A stretch of DNA of 64,000 bases from Gliomastix tumulicola. Its lineage: Eukaryota; Ascomycota; Sordariomycetes; Hypocreales; Bionectriaceae. Where the stretch lies: NCBI GenBank assembly GCA_001599755.1, contig BCHX01000004.1, positions 2,790,001 through 2,854,000 of the forward strand, in the 5' to 3' direction. Position numbers and translations under genes: made by a program. This document shows, in pieces, positions 33,496 through 45,573 of the stretch. The stretch's first letter is position 1. Each line of letters begins with the position of its first letter. The notes below the pieces were generated by a model. It did not search any database and was not told the origin of the DNA. It was given only the letters and a program-made list of their open reading frames with translations.

Positions 33496-36400
33496 ATGGT
33501 CCCTCCACCTCGCGCGGGATCATTTTCGCCTAATCCTGCACATAATCTCCAAACTGGACCGATCCATTCTCCTTATTCAGCACACGCGGCCGGTCTGAGT
33601 GCTGGTGCTAGCCCCAGCACCAGCAGCCCGACAGGGACAAACTCCCTGACCAAGATCGTCGTCGCTCAGGTGTATCTTTTGCTGAGCACCATTAAGGAGG
33701 ATAAAGATCGCGCCAAGTGGGAGCTCCAGGTAGATCAGTTGAAAAAGGCAAGCTGTCTCCCGTTTTCCTCATCCTCGCGAACAACCGTTGCTAACGCGCT
33801 TTTCCAGCTTATCGATGAACACGGAATGGAAGTTTACTCAAAGTATTTCACCCGGTTGGTGGCCGGCAATGCACCGCAAATCTTCCCCGGTCTTCATCGA
33901 CAGGTAGCCACTCCTGGGAACTACCACATCCTGGCAGAGGAGATGAAAAAGATTGCGCATGATGCAGAGCAGGCCACCAAAATAGCAGAATCGGTCGAGA
34001 CGGGTACAGAGGACATATTCCGCGACTTTGACCTGTCGACGTTCATGGAGCATTTTAAGCTGGACGCCCTAGAGAAGACTGTCTTGGCCCTCGCTTTCAA
34101 GCTCAGCAGTCGCCCAGATCTCAAAAGCAAAGGTATTCCATTTCCACCTTACCGTCTTGCTGCCCGACAAGCTTGCTAACGATAGTCAACCAGCCGACGC
34201 TCTCTTGTCGACAAACTTTCCGACCTTTCTCGAGATCCTCTCGAGGCCCGACATCGAAGCTTACGCGAATCTCAGTCCCCAGTCCATCGCCCTCATTATC
34301 GATCGATTCTTACAGTATCACCCACCAAACTTCAACGCCGCGTCGCGCCGTGATTTACACTCTGCTGTAGCCAATCGATTCGTGGCCATGGACCAGACAC
34401 CCCCGTCTGAGGTGCTTGCAGCATTCGATCTGGCGCGAGTTCTCGCGGACCGACCTGGGAACGCGTTGTCGAGACACATCCAGAAGAGCGGTCCGGATTT
34501 CACGCGCGACGAGGACACTTGCTTCTCTCACCTGCAAAGTCTGCAAGGCCGGCCGACCGAAATGTACATCGGTCCTGAGCAAGTGTCAGCCGCACTGACT
34601 TTCACTGTGATCAGTGAGGGTCAACACTATGACTCGGGCGTTCTTGTGTCTAGCCTGCGACGTCTACTCCCACAATCATTTGATTGGAGTGATGTTATCA
34701 TCTTCTTCGACCAACCCTCGGCGCGAATATCGTCCAAACAATTCCTACGTCTTTACCACGCTCTTCTTCCCATCGCCCAAGACCCTAGCACAGGGTTTGA
34801 TATTCAACGATTATGGGGTGGCACCTGGTCCGAATCAGAGGCGCAGTTATCCTTCATTAGTGCCTACGGGTCTCTGACGCCTCAGGAACTGGATGCCACA
34901 ACTATTCCTGGGCTTCGTAGGAGCATTACTACGGAGGAGTACGCCAACTCATCTCCCAAGGTCCAAGAGAGAGCCGCGGTAGCAGTCAAGCATCCTCTGG
35001 TGTCGGTAGTGGCGCTGACTTCCATTTTCAACGTCGCACTCAACTCCATGCAGGCATCCCAGACTGTTGAAGCAAAGAGGCTCTTTCAGGAGGTTGTCGT
35101 TCCGAATCTGGACGTATTCCTAGTCTCTGCGCTTGAAGTTCCGCGCGAATCTTGGGCGCTGATGGCCACAGAGACCTTGACTTCCCTGTTTGAGAACTTC
35201 CTCTACAAAAGGTCGCCGGAGTACGAATTTGTACTCGACAGCCTGTGGAGAAAGGACAAGACGTGGGTGACGGAGCGTCTCATCGACACGCATGCTGTGA
35301 AGCCTGTGGATCTTCCCTTGGTATTCGAACATGCCGTGAGACACCAGTGGCTCGACGAATTGGTCTATCTTCCAAATGGGTTTGGGATCGACTTGGCAGC
35401 TCTTGCACATGCTGAGGGTTATCTCGATCTTGGAAACTGGGCAAGAATCAACGCTGACAGGAGTAATGAAATGTCGCGTACTCTGCTCCAGTTCCTCATG
35501 ATCAAGGCAAACCTTGAAATAGTGTTTCAGCGTCAACAGGAGGGTCCTGGTCAAGTCAAGAACAGCACCACCCTCCAGGTGCGCACGGTTTCTGCCTTAC
35601 TTCAGATTCTTGAGGACTTTCTGCCAAAAGCGCCCGTTCCAGATCTTATCATTGTGCAGCGCCACTGCATCACAGCATATCCTCGCCTAATCAACTATGG
35701 CGAAGGTTTCGACGACATCATTGATGCCAATGGAAAGGATGGGAATGCTTTGCCCCCTGCCGCCAACAACAAGATGGAAGAGCACTATAAGAAGATGTAT
35801 GGTGACGAACTGCAAGTCCGCAACATCGTGGAAATTCTCGACACCTACAAGAGGTCTCGTGAGTCTCTGGATCAAGACGTGTTCTCCTGCATGATTCATG
35901 GGCTCTTCGATGAGTACAATCACTATGTGGACTACCCGATGGAGGCTCTCGCGACAACTGCTGTGCTCTTTGGCGGCATCATCTCGCACAGGCTCATATC
36001 GGACTTGCCCCTCAAAATCGGACTTGGGATGATTCTGGAAGCGGTTAGAGACCACTTGCCAGATGACGCCATGTACAAGTTCGGGCTTCAGGCGCTTATG
36101 CAGCTCCTGGTTCGCTTCCGTGAGTGGCCTGGGTTTTGCAAGCAACTATTACAAATTCCGGGCCTTCAAGGTACAGAAGCGTACGCCAAAGCGGAGGAAG
36201 CCCTTCGCGACCACGAGGAGGAGGTCGCTCGAGGGCATAATGGCATCGATGTGTCTCATCCTCTAGGGTTTGGCGGAGATCAGTTCCCCAACGGAAGTGC
36301 AGATGAGGCACCCGATCGCCAAGTGCCTGCATTTGCTGCCCTCCATGTTGAGCCAGTTCCTCAAGATGCAGGCTTCGAAGATCCCGGAGAAGATGCGCAA

Positions 36401-39400
36401 GACAAAATCCAATTCGTGCTCAACAATATCACCGAGTCTACCATTCAGTCGATGAGCAACGAGCTGAAGGACATGGTCGAGCGCAGGCATCAGCCATGGT
36501 TTGCCAGCCATCTTGTCGAAGAGCGTGCTAAAATGCAGCCGAATTATCACCATGTCTATCTCGAGCTCATCAAGCTCTTCCAGGATACATCTCTCTGGGC
36601 GGAGGTTTTGAGAGAGACATATGTCAGCGTGACCCGAATGCTGAATTCGGAGAGTACCGCGTCAAATTCCACCGAACGAACTCACCTGAAGAACCTTGGT
36701 GGCTGGCTTGGACTCCTAACTCTCGCAAGGGACAAGCCGATCAAGCACCGGAACATCGCATTTAAGCAGCTACTGATTGAAGCCCACGACACGAAACGAC
36801 TCATCGTCGTTATTCCATTTGTTTGCAAGGTGCTCATCCAGGGCGTAAATTCAGTCGTCTTTCGTCCGCCGAATCCCTGGTTGATGGATATTATCCATCT
36901 CCTAATCGACTTGTACCACAACGCAGAACTGAAGCTCAATCTCAAGTTCGAGATCGAGGTCCTCTGCAAAGGCCTCAATCTGGATCATAAGAGTATTGAG
37001 CCATCCGGAGAGATTCTCAACAGAGCTGCTTCGTTCGAAGAGGCTGCTGTTGCTGCTGAGGGGCTTCAGCTAGATCAGCTCGAGCCATTCGAGAACCTAT
37101 CCTTGACCGGGCTAGGATCCGCAGTTGGTGCCGGCCTACAAGCTCATGCTGCAGCGCTGACAGTTCCCGACCTTGGTCCGTCCATCACCATTCCCCCAAC
37201 GAATGACATGGTCATCAGCTCTGCCCGCCTCCACGAGATCGTCGTCACTGCGCTTACTCGAGCACTGGAGGATATTATTCAGCCTGTAGTCGACAGGTCG
37301 GTAACTATTGCGGCTATCTCAACAATCCAGATGATCCGGAAGGACTTCGTGACCGAAGGAGACGAGAATCGGCTGCGAACCTCAGCGATCAGCATGGTGA
37401 AGGCTACTGCTGGCAGCCTTGCCTTGGTCACCTCCAAAGAGCCACTCCGAGCCAACTTCATGAACTACATCCGAAACCTGTCCACCGACCTGCCGTCTGG
37501 ACTTCCGGAGGGCACTGTCGTCATGTGCGTGAACTCGAACATCGACCTCGCCTGTGGTATCATTGAGAAGCAAGCTGAGGAACGAGCTGTCCCTGAAATC
37601 GAAGAGATGATCGAGAGGGACGTTGAACTTCGTCGTCGTCACCGACTTAATCGCCCGGATGAGCCGTACTATGAACCCACCGCGAATCGTTGGTCTATGA
37701 CCATGCCTGCGCCTTACAAGCTTAGCCCTAATGCCAACGGCCTCAATGCAGAACAGATGGCGATTTACGAGGAGTTTGGTCGACAGCCCCGAAGCAGTGC
37801 TGCTGCTGCTGCTACCACCGCTCATGCGCCGTCGACTTCCGACGCGACGAGATCGCTTGCCAACGAAGTGCTTCAAGAACAATACGGCAGCATCCCGACC
37901 CTTCCTACTCCAGCTGAGACACCCGTGCAGCATCTCACTGGCCAACTTCAGCCATATCCTCCAGCGCATGTAGGAGGCGCGGCCAACGGACGCACGCCGA
38001 ACTTCCACCTGGAAATGCGCAACCTCATGGACAGGATCAGCAAGCTTCTGCAGGAACTAGTCCGTGTCACTGGCGAAGCTCCAGAGGAGCATTTCGCGAA
38101 TCTCCCACGCCCTCACCCTGTCATTGATGTCGTCGATGCTCTGATTCAGCTCATCATCAAGGCGTCCCAAAGTTCAGAGGAATTGGCACTCTATGCTGTG
38201 GACAACATCAGCGGATTCATCTTCTCAGCGAATCTGCTAAACTCCACGTCGCAGAGTACCGAAGACAACCTACCTCTCGAGAGCTTGGTCCACGTCTTGG
38301 AGACTGTCCGGAAGATTTCAGGCCCCGCAGTCAACGGCAGGGTACGGGTGATTTTCAACCAACAGCAACCTGCAACATTCCTCAATTTACGACTTGTCGC
38401 GGCATTGATACGCACCGACTTGCTTGATTGGAATGTCATTGATCAGGAGCTGTCCCGAACTATCGACCACCGTAAGGAAGGGACCCTGGAGTTCTTCGAG
38501 AACCTACTCGACCTTGCGCTTCTCAACCATCGGCCTCACCTTCTTTTTGCCGACTTTGTACGAAGTCTAGAAGCAGCGTGGACCTGGATCTGCGAGGAGC
38601 CGAATTTCCCCACTGCCCAGCGTCTCAAGAGCAAGCTCACCGGTCCGGAACCATCCAGCGAGGTTCCAGCCGCAAGTGATACGGAAGCTCGTCGACGGGA
38701 TCAGATGGAGTATGTTGTTGACGAATGGGTTCAGCTGTGCAATAACTACAATGCTACCGAGAAGTCCACCACCAGCTTCGTTCAACAAATCCAGCTCAGG
38801 CAAGTCATTCGGGACCGGGACGACTTTTTCCAGTTCCTCAGAATCGCAATTGATCTGTCTGTCGAACGATTCGAGCAAAGCCTCCTCCACGTCGCTCCCA
38901 CCGGCAGCGAAGCATATGCGGTTGCGGATGCTGTGGCCCTCTTGATCAGCACTTCGATCAACGTCTTCAAACAGGCTGGATCTCGGAGCGAGTTCTTGGA
39001 CTCAATCCTTGCTCTTATCACACTTGTTCTCAACCATCACAGTGTCAAGCGCGGAGACCTTTTCAACCAGAGGGTCTTCTTCCGCTTGTTATCGACACTC
39101 CTACATCAAGTATTGGCCGTGGTGGATGATGTTTCAGACGAGGAAAGAATCCACATGGTGCTCATCTTTGCAAAGAGGTTTGCTTCCCTCGGGCCATTGA
39201 TGATGCCGTCTTTCGCCTTCTCCTGGCTTGAGCTCCTCCATCACCGAGCCTTCTTGCCCGTCATTCTCCAGCTGCCCGACAACGAAGGCTGGGGCCCGTA
39301 CGCCAACCTCTTGTGCCAGGGCCTGGAATGCTTGGGCGAACAACTGAAGGCCATTCACATCGCTAGCCCGGCCAAAGACCTCTACCGTGGCGTGCTGAAG

Positions 39401-40259
39401 GTCCTCGTCATCGTCCAGCATGATTTCCCAGAGTTTATCGCCGCCCACCATATGAGGTTGTGCGCAAGCATTCCTTCCCACTGCGCGCAGCTCTTGAACA
39501 CTGTCCTGGCTGCCAACCCACAGCAAGGCTTCAACAAGACAGGCGATCGCGGAGACGAACTGAAGGCTCTTGCCACATCGGCAGAAGATGCGGTGTCGGT
39601 CCTTCGTGACCGCGGTCTGCTGGACCTGGTTGACCAAGCCATTCAGAACGGACCCTCGGAGGACGTGGTGGCACAGATTGCGCATACGATCATGCAGTCC
39701 AACGGGAATGACACGGCGTATGGATACCAACAGGTCTCAGTCGACGTGCGACTGGCTGGCGCGGTCGTGCTTCAGCTTGGCCGCCATGGTGCAGAGCTCG
39801 CTCAGCAAAACGGCGGGCCAGTCACGGTCACCGGCCGTGAGCCCGAAGTCGGGATGCTTTCGCTGCTCGTCCATGAACTTCCTGTGGTGGCAAGGCACTA
39901 TGTCCTCGCGAGCATCGTCAACAATCTGCGCTTCCCCAATTCGCAGACTGAATTCTTCAGCCAAGTCTTGCTTCATATTTTCGGGAAGGACATGGACGAC
40001 CCGGAGGAGACGGAGATTCGCCAGGACATCACACGGATCCTGCTGGAGCGCCTGTCCGGCTTCTGGCCCCACCCCTGGGGCCTGATGATCACCGTGATCG
40101 AGCTCTTGAAGAACGAGAAGTATACCTTCTTCGATCTCCCATTCATCAAGGCTGATCCTGAGGTACGTAGCTCACAAGAGCGTCCATTGAACAAGATACT
40201 TTATGCTAACAATCGAGCAGGTCACTGATCGTTTCCTTTCCATCTTGTCACGAACTTGA
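33496..40259 (+). CDS. NOT1: NOT1, scaffold of the CCR4-NOT deadenylase complex
   Basis: Scaffold for mRNA deadenylation and translational control. Exons 33496-33747, 33808-34132, 34194-40162 and 40221-40259 give 2194 aa. The N-terminal part (about 45-900) is HEAT-like (LTKIVVAQVYLLLSTIKEDK). About residues 940-1130 are the MIF4G domain that binds CAF1 (KDMVERRHQPWFASHLVEER, GWLGLLTLARDKPIKHRNI). About 1195-1345 are the CAF40-binding DUF3819 region (IQMIRKDFVTEGDENRLR). About 1690-2194 are the NOT1 superfamily homology region that docks NOT2/NOT5 (FLRIAIDLSVERFEQ, FWPHPWGLMITVIELL). Intron 1 (33748-33807) is GC-AG with donor GCAAGC, 60 nt long and stop-free, so retention would insert 20 residues. 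A polyAla run comes from (gct)n near 37797. Confidence 0.96.
33748..33807 (+). other. NOT1: GC-AG intron in NOT1
   Basis: The boundaries are AAG/GCAAGC at the 5' side and TTTCCAG/CTT at the 3' side, with a branch-like TTGCTAAC. Removal gives QLKKLIDEHG, as in other NOT1 proteins. The length is a multiple of three and contains no stop, so it can be misread as exon. Confidence 0.8.
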
Positions 40260-40720
40260 TGATCTATACATGTATGAGAGTCGGGAGGTGCTGGGAGCAC
40301 ATCGTACAAAACGGGATCTGATACCCCCCCAAGATTCCACGTCCACATGAGCCTTAACGAAGGTATCAATGGTTCTGAAAGTATATATTTGGGGAAAACT
40401 GGCAGGCGGATGGTATGCATAGAGGCTCACGTCATGAAAAGTCCAATGAATTCGGTTGCTTTTGTTTCTTTTCTTTTCAGGAGGACACGGCGCACGAGAA
40501 CTTGGCCCCGGCATCACCTGCCACTGTTGCAATAGTGTATAACTGTACGATAGGTATACGGAAGGCCCATGAATGAAGGCCCTGGTATCATAAGACACAA
40601 CATAATCTCACAATATAAAATGTAATCTAGGCGTGGGGCATATATCAGTGTTTTTTTTTTAAAGACTGAGCGTGCCAGACTACGAGGTTCCTACCTAGTG
40701 CATGCGCACGTCAAGATGGT
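40260..40720. other. Convergent intergenic region, NOT1 / PhzF
   Basis: 3' UTRs of both genes; a T-run near 40651-40660 would give an A-run for the PhzF transcript. No gene is seen. Confidence 0.5.
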
Positions 40721-41629
40721 TCAATAGGCGACGTGTCCGCGCATGATTTGCATAGCAGTTCCGGCGAGGCTGACCGTGTCGATGGCGCCAGCCTTGGTGC
40801 CGACCTCGACAATGATGTGGCTCTCCCGCCCCATCTCGACGCCTTGGGTCACCTCGTACCTGGTCGTCCCGTCCGGGCCGCCGGCCGTGCGAGAGAGATA
40901 GGAGCAGAGACAGCAGGCGGCGCTGCCCGTGGCCGGGTCCTCGAAGGAGCCCTCCATCATGCGGGAGCGGATGGCGACCTTGCCGGGCTCCTCGGAGAGC
41001 TTGACGTAGTAGTACCGCCCCAGGAAACCGTGCTTGGACCCCGCGTCGAGCAGCGTCCCCTGCGGCAGGTCGGCGGCGGTGAGCGTCACCTGGGAGAGCA
41101 GGTCCAGCGAGGGCAGCTCGACGAGGACAAAGGTCATGCCGTCGACGATGCTGAAGAGCGGGCTGGCGAGCTCGGCATCCTTGATGGCCTGGACGGGGGA
41201 CAGCGCAGTAGGGGGGAAGGAGTCCGCGGCCGAGGCCAGGCGGGCGGCGTGCAGATGCGTCTTGTGCGGGATGGCGGCCTGGACGGTGCCCGGCGTCGGC
41301 TGGACGAGCGGGATGGGGCCGGCCTTGGTGACGAGGGTGGTGACGCCCTGGCTGAGCAGCGAGACGGCGGTGCCGACGGTGGGGTGGCCGGCGAAGGGGA
41401 TCTCCTGCGTCGGCAGGAAGATGTCGATGGTCCGGCGGTCGGGTTGGTCCGAGTCGTCGTGGACGAACACCGTCTCGCTCAGGTTGAACTCGCGGGCGAT
41501 GGTCTGCTTCTGCTGCTGGGTCGGCTTGGGGTCGGTGCCCCGCGGGATCGTCACCACGGCCAGGGGGTTGCCCTTGAAGGCCTCCTTGGCGAAGACGTCG
41601 AGCGTCACAAAGGGCAGCTCGCGAGTCAT
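40721..41629 (-). CDS. PhzF-family isomerase/epimerase-like protein
   Basis: Intronless, 302 aa, the usual PhzF length. PhzF proteins have a duplicated diaminopimelate-epimerase-like fold and act as isomerases on small metabolites; the fungal substrate is unknown. Family motifs: LDVFAKEAFKGNPLAVV at the N-terminus, catalytic Glu52 in NLSETVF, IPFAGHPTVGTA, and RSRMMEGSFEDPATGSAACC in the second half. The gene is GC-rich, which also creates long meaningless open frames on the other strand. It is not in a biosynthetic cluster, so a role in phenazine-like metabolism should not be assumed. Confidence 0.92.
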   Translation of the reverse strand: MTRELPFVTLDVFAKEAFKGNPLAVVTIPRGTDPKPTQQQKQTIAREFNLSETVFVHDDSDQPDRRTIDIFLPTQEIPFAGHPTVGTAVSLLSQGVTTLVTKAGPIPLVQPTPGTVQAAIPHKTHLHAARLASAADSFPPTALSPVQAIKDAELASPLFSIVDGMTFVLVELPSLDLLSQVTLTAADLPQGTLLDAGSKHGFLGRYYYVKLSEEPGKVAIRSRMMEGSFEDPATGSAACCLCSYLSRTAGGPDGTTRYEVTQGVEMGRESHIIVEVGTKAGAIDTVSLAGTAMQIMRGHVAY

Positions 41630-43944
41630 GGTTCGAGGACTGCACGCGAGAACTCTATCTGAGGGAATGAATGGCTGGCTCCTTCAAGGAGGGAACAGAG
41701 AGAAAAGGGGTGGAGGGCCAGACGAGAAGAAGTCGCAATTGAGGGGTAGCTTCAGCTAAGCTACTTGCTAAGGTAAGCTACTCTGCCTTACCAGTCCTAC
41801 TCCAGCTAGGAACACACAGCGAAGGAAGAGAAAGGTTCAGGACGGTCCGGGTCGCTGATGGTTCTTTTGAGCCTCGACGAGGCAGCTCTGCGCTGTGACT
41901 CATGAGGGTTCGGAAGCGCAAAGTCTCCGATCTTTCAGTTCATGTGGTCTGAACAAGGCAGGCGAGTGAAGGGGTGAGTCAGTCAGTCAGTCAGTATCTG
42001 TGAGGGGAGCCACCTCAGTAGACTCATCGCGGATGGCAGCCTGGCTACCCGGGATCAGCAACCAGCAACCACCAGCAGCCGCCAGAAAATCCACGCCATT
42101 TACACGCCCGTTCCACGTCTCGCTAGGCGAACTCTCAACAACCCGGACTCAGCGACTTGATGTCATCCAATTGTGCCAGTCGGATGATCCCTTGGAGAAC
42201 TTCCTCATGGATGCAAGCGAGAGACGATCAGGACATCATATCGTGTCATTTCACTATATTTTGACTAGAATCCCCAGGGGGGGACTCCAATTGAGTGAGG
42301 GGGGTGCTGCAGGTGCTCAGGCGGGCAGGGAGGGAAAAAAAAAAAAAAAGTTGGAAAAAATCCACCGCTGGAGGGATGCAGCCTCCAGGAATTGAGGCTG
42401 CTTCGTACATGCAGGCGGGATCGCCCCCACCACCCATTACAGCCAATCTGTCCAACGGGAGCTCGTCTTTTCACCGTCACATGCGAGTAGAGTTGCCTTG
42501 CATATGCGGAGCTGCAGCTCACCCATCACAGTGCGTCTACTCCAAGGCGGTGAGACTGCACTGCATGTCAGCGTCCTGGTTATATTATATCCCATCGCAT
42601 CTATAATATCTGGATTGGCGTCGGATTTGCCAGCCAGCACAGACCACCCAGACTCCGGGAACTGCACGCAAAACACTTGCCTTACCCGATAAACAGGCCA
42701 TGCATTCACATCACGGGCATCAACGGAGGGAATCCGAGTCGAGGTTACTCCGCACGCTGGACAAGATAGCAGAACCCTGTGCCTGTAGTTTGCGCCTCAC
42801 CTCCTGCCAGGTACGACTGCCAATCCAACCTGAGGGCATGCCGGCCAAGTGCAACAGGTTAGGCTCGCATTATCAAGCGTGTGTCATGATCAGCATTGGC
42901 CTATCGTCATCCAGTAAGGGTTCATACCCATGTCGTTGGGCAGGGACATTGCTTCATCAATCGAACGGAAGGGGGGGGAGAGGGAGGAGAGATGGCGGGC
43001 TGCAGCTAACGCGGACTCGAGCCATCCTGGGGCTCCTCATCGTTCAGGAGACCCTGATTTTTGTCTCACCGCTTGCCCATCCGTGCTTCATTTCGTGTCT
43101 CTGCCGTTCTCCCATGCCATTGCCGGCAATGCGCTCATCGTGCTTCGGCTACCAGCAAGTCACATATTTTATTTCTGGCTGCCGCGAGTAAGCCCATTTC
43201 CTAAATTCCGTCGGTGGGCCCTTCATTTGGGAGCAGCAGGTACGAAGGAGGGTCTTTCCTCCTCGCGTGCCAAAGTGTATCGTGCTAGGGGCAGTTCCAG
43301 GCATGGAGATGGGGCCGGGCTCCTAAAGGTTAAGGCTAGCAGAGGCTAGCAGAGACATGCGCCAGTAGCGATAGGGTCCGTCCCTGCTGCAGCCAAAATC
43401 TCTCCCTTTTTGTCTCTGGCCAGGTGGTGACGCTGCATCGGGAGGGAAGGGGGACCCGGTGCCCCACTGACGTTTAGACATCCCCACTCGGGTCCACCGG
43501 TATCCCTGTCCCGGCCAATCACACCGGGGCAAAATGGGCTGGTTACAGAAAAAAAAAAAGGAAAGAACAATTGGAGCACGAGAGCTTTCCTGCCTGAGAT
43601 CCCCGGCGGACGACTCGAGTAGCCTCCTCCAAATGTCTCCTCCTCCCCCCGAAACCCTGCCTGTCCTCCCCTGACCGCCATCTTTCCAGCCCATCATACC
43701 GTCTCCTTGTTCATCTTCATCCTCACTCTCGCAGACACCATCCTTACCTCTGATTCTCCATCTCCCTTGTCCTTTCACGAATATTTGTATTATAATTCCA
43801 CTCCGGCAACTGCACCGACATCATCTTGACGATATTCGGCATATATACTTAAACATCTCCCATTGTTTGTTTGGCTGCGCTGCGACATCCCGTAGCCCAT
43901 CTACCACCGCCACCACCACATCCAGCCACCCCAGTTCGCACATC
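41630..43944. other. 2.3 kb intergenic region
   Basis: Between the PhzF start and the GDS1-like start (divergent), so it holds both promoters. It contains an (agtc)n run at about 41973-41995, an A-run near 42337-42350, short A-runs near 43549 and CT-rich leader sequence before 43945. ORFs here are short and unsupported. Confidence 0.5.
41973..41995. repeat. (AGTC)n microsatellite
   Basis: About five uninterrupted copies of agtc in intergenic DNA upstream of the PhzF gene. Confidence 0.7.
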
Positions 43945-45154
43945 ATGCCGTACAACACTCGTCGCAAGTCTCTGTCGTTGCCCAGTCTGGGTATACATAT
44001 TCCTGTCACCAACGCCGCTCGCGCCGCTGCCGCCGCAAAGGCCTCCGGTCGTCCGTCCCCAGCCTCGAGTTCAAGGTCGTCAATAACATCCCCTCGCGCC
44101 TCCGCCACCCGCTCACAGTCACCGGACGACGCCCACCCCAACAAAAGGATAAAGCGATCACACAACAGCCTTTCCGATGCTGTCGCAGTCGAGGCAACNC
44201 CCCCGCCGTCGCCGACCCCAGCATCCAGCGTCGACGATCTTCCCAAGGTCGATCTGGAGGGCATCAACGATGATATTGTCGAGGCCACCATCACCCAGCT
44301 ACAGGACACGGCGAACCGACCGCATCTAGTCAAGGACCTCGCCACTATTCTTGCGCTGTCCTTGACTTCAGTTCAAAAGTATGGCCGCCCTCCCTCCATT
44401 CGCGAACCACCCTTTCCAGACAGTGCGCTAACGTTCCCTTTCTAGTTCCGCCAATCCTTGCGCAATCATTTCCTCCCGCTTGGCGTCGTACATGAAGCGG
44501 TCTTGCTGGAGCGCGCTTGCGCCCTGTCCTCTGGCAAAGGAACTTGAGACCGTGCACCCGCGCCGCACCTACTACTTCCTCACCACATATCCGCGCCAGC
44601 CGCTACCAGAATCCGGCTCCCTGGAGCCGTTGAGTAGAATGCCGGCAATCACACCGTCGGTCTCTCTGACCGACGACACTGGCTCAGATGATGTCGACGC
44701 TCGTCGGCGTCAGCTCAGCCCGTCGCCGGAGATTGATTTGCCACCACCCGACTTCGATGACGCGCATGACTCAGGCCTGACGCCCCTGACACCTGTCGGG
44801 TCGGTGCCTAAGTATCGCATCCGCGACCTCGGCGACCTCGCGCATGACCTCCCGGCTCTTGAAAAAGACGAGCGGGAGTTCACGCAGACGGCCGACATCC
44901 TGCAGAAGAGAAATTTCACCGACAAGCCTTCGCTTCTCGACATGGAGTATGGTCATCGCGACGACATGTGGTTTAGCGACTACAATGTCACGGCCCTCAT
45001 GACGAGCCCGGCCGTGAAACCCAGCATCCACTCCACTTTCCGGAAAGAAGATGAAAGTGAGAGCTGGGTGAAGCTCCATAAGCTGTCCGAGTGGGACCAG
45101 GATGCCGAGAGCATCGAAATCGACGAGCTGGATGGCCTTCTGGAAGGCTGCTAA
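43945..45154 (+). CDS. GDS1-type winged-helix protein, putative transcriptional regulator
   Basis: Exons 43945-44378 and 44446-45154 give 380 aa; the intron is GTATGG to TCTAG with branch GCTAAC. The N-terminus is basic and Ser/Pro/Ala-rich with a KRIKR nuclear-localisation-like motif. The winged-helix region starts near LPKVDLEGINDDIVEATI and crosses the intron into QNSANPCAIISSRLASYMKR and ELETVHPRRTYYFLTTYP, as in fungal GDS1 proteins. The C-terminal half is acidic and probably disordered (DELDGLLEGC at the end). The base N at about 44199 falls in a Thr/Pro-rich stretch and makes one codon ambiguous. Yeast GDS1 was linked genetically to mitochondrial growth; the target genes here are unknown. 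Confidence 0.82.
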
Positions 45155-45573
45155 ATCACGACACAGGGGGGAAATGCCCTTTATATACTAGGACCACACG
45201 ATCCAACTCAGCAGGCTGTCGTTGGAAGGAGGCGTATGTGAAACCCCGTTCTATGAGGCACGGCGGTCGACGACAGCTCCACATCAAAAGGGGGTTAGGA
45301 CCAGATCAGATCTGGTATATGACTGGCTGTAGAAAGAGATTGTATATATAGAAGAAAACGATTTTCAGTGTCGGGAGCAAGGAGCAAATGGGCTATAGGA
45401 GTTCGGGATGGATTGTTCGCAGGGAGGTCATACCACAGACCAGACGACACGAGAATGTGAAAGACAAAATGCCACTCAAATGACTTGCTTATTTTACATT
45501 GATCTATGGTCGCCCGATGTTCGTTGCGCTATCTCTACATGATTATACATACACTTGTAAATGTACAGTTGGG
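45155..45573. other. Convergent intergenic region, GDS1-like / OMS1-like
   Basis: About 420 nt of 3' UTR sequence with TATATA-like stretches near 45181 and 45344. No gene is seen. Confidence 0.5.

Noticed and set aside
40733..41662. 309-codon plus-strand frame and a 316-codon minus frame over the PhzF gene
   Set aside because: Shadow frames of a GC-rich gene; their Arg/Gly/Pro composition has no motifs, while the 302-aa frame matches PhzF throughout.
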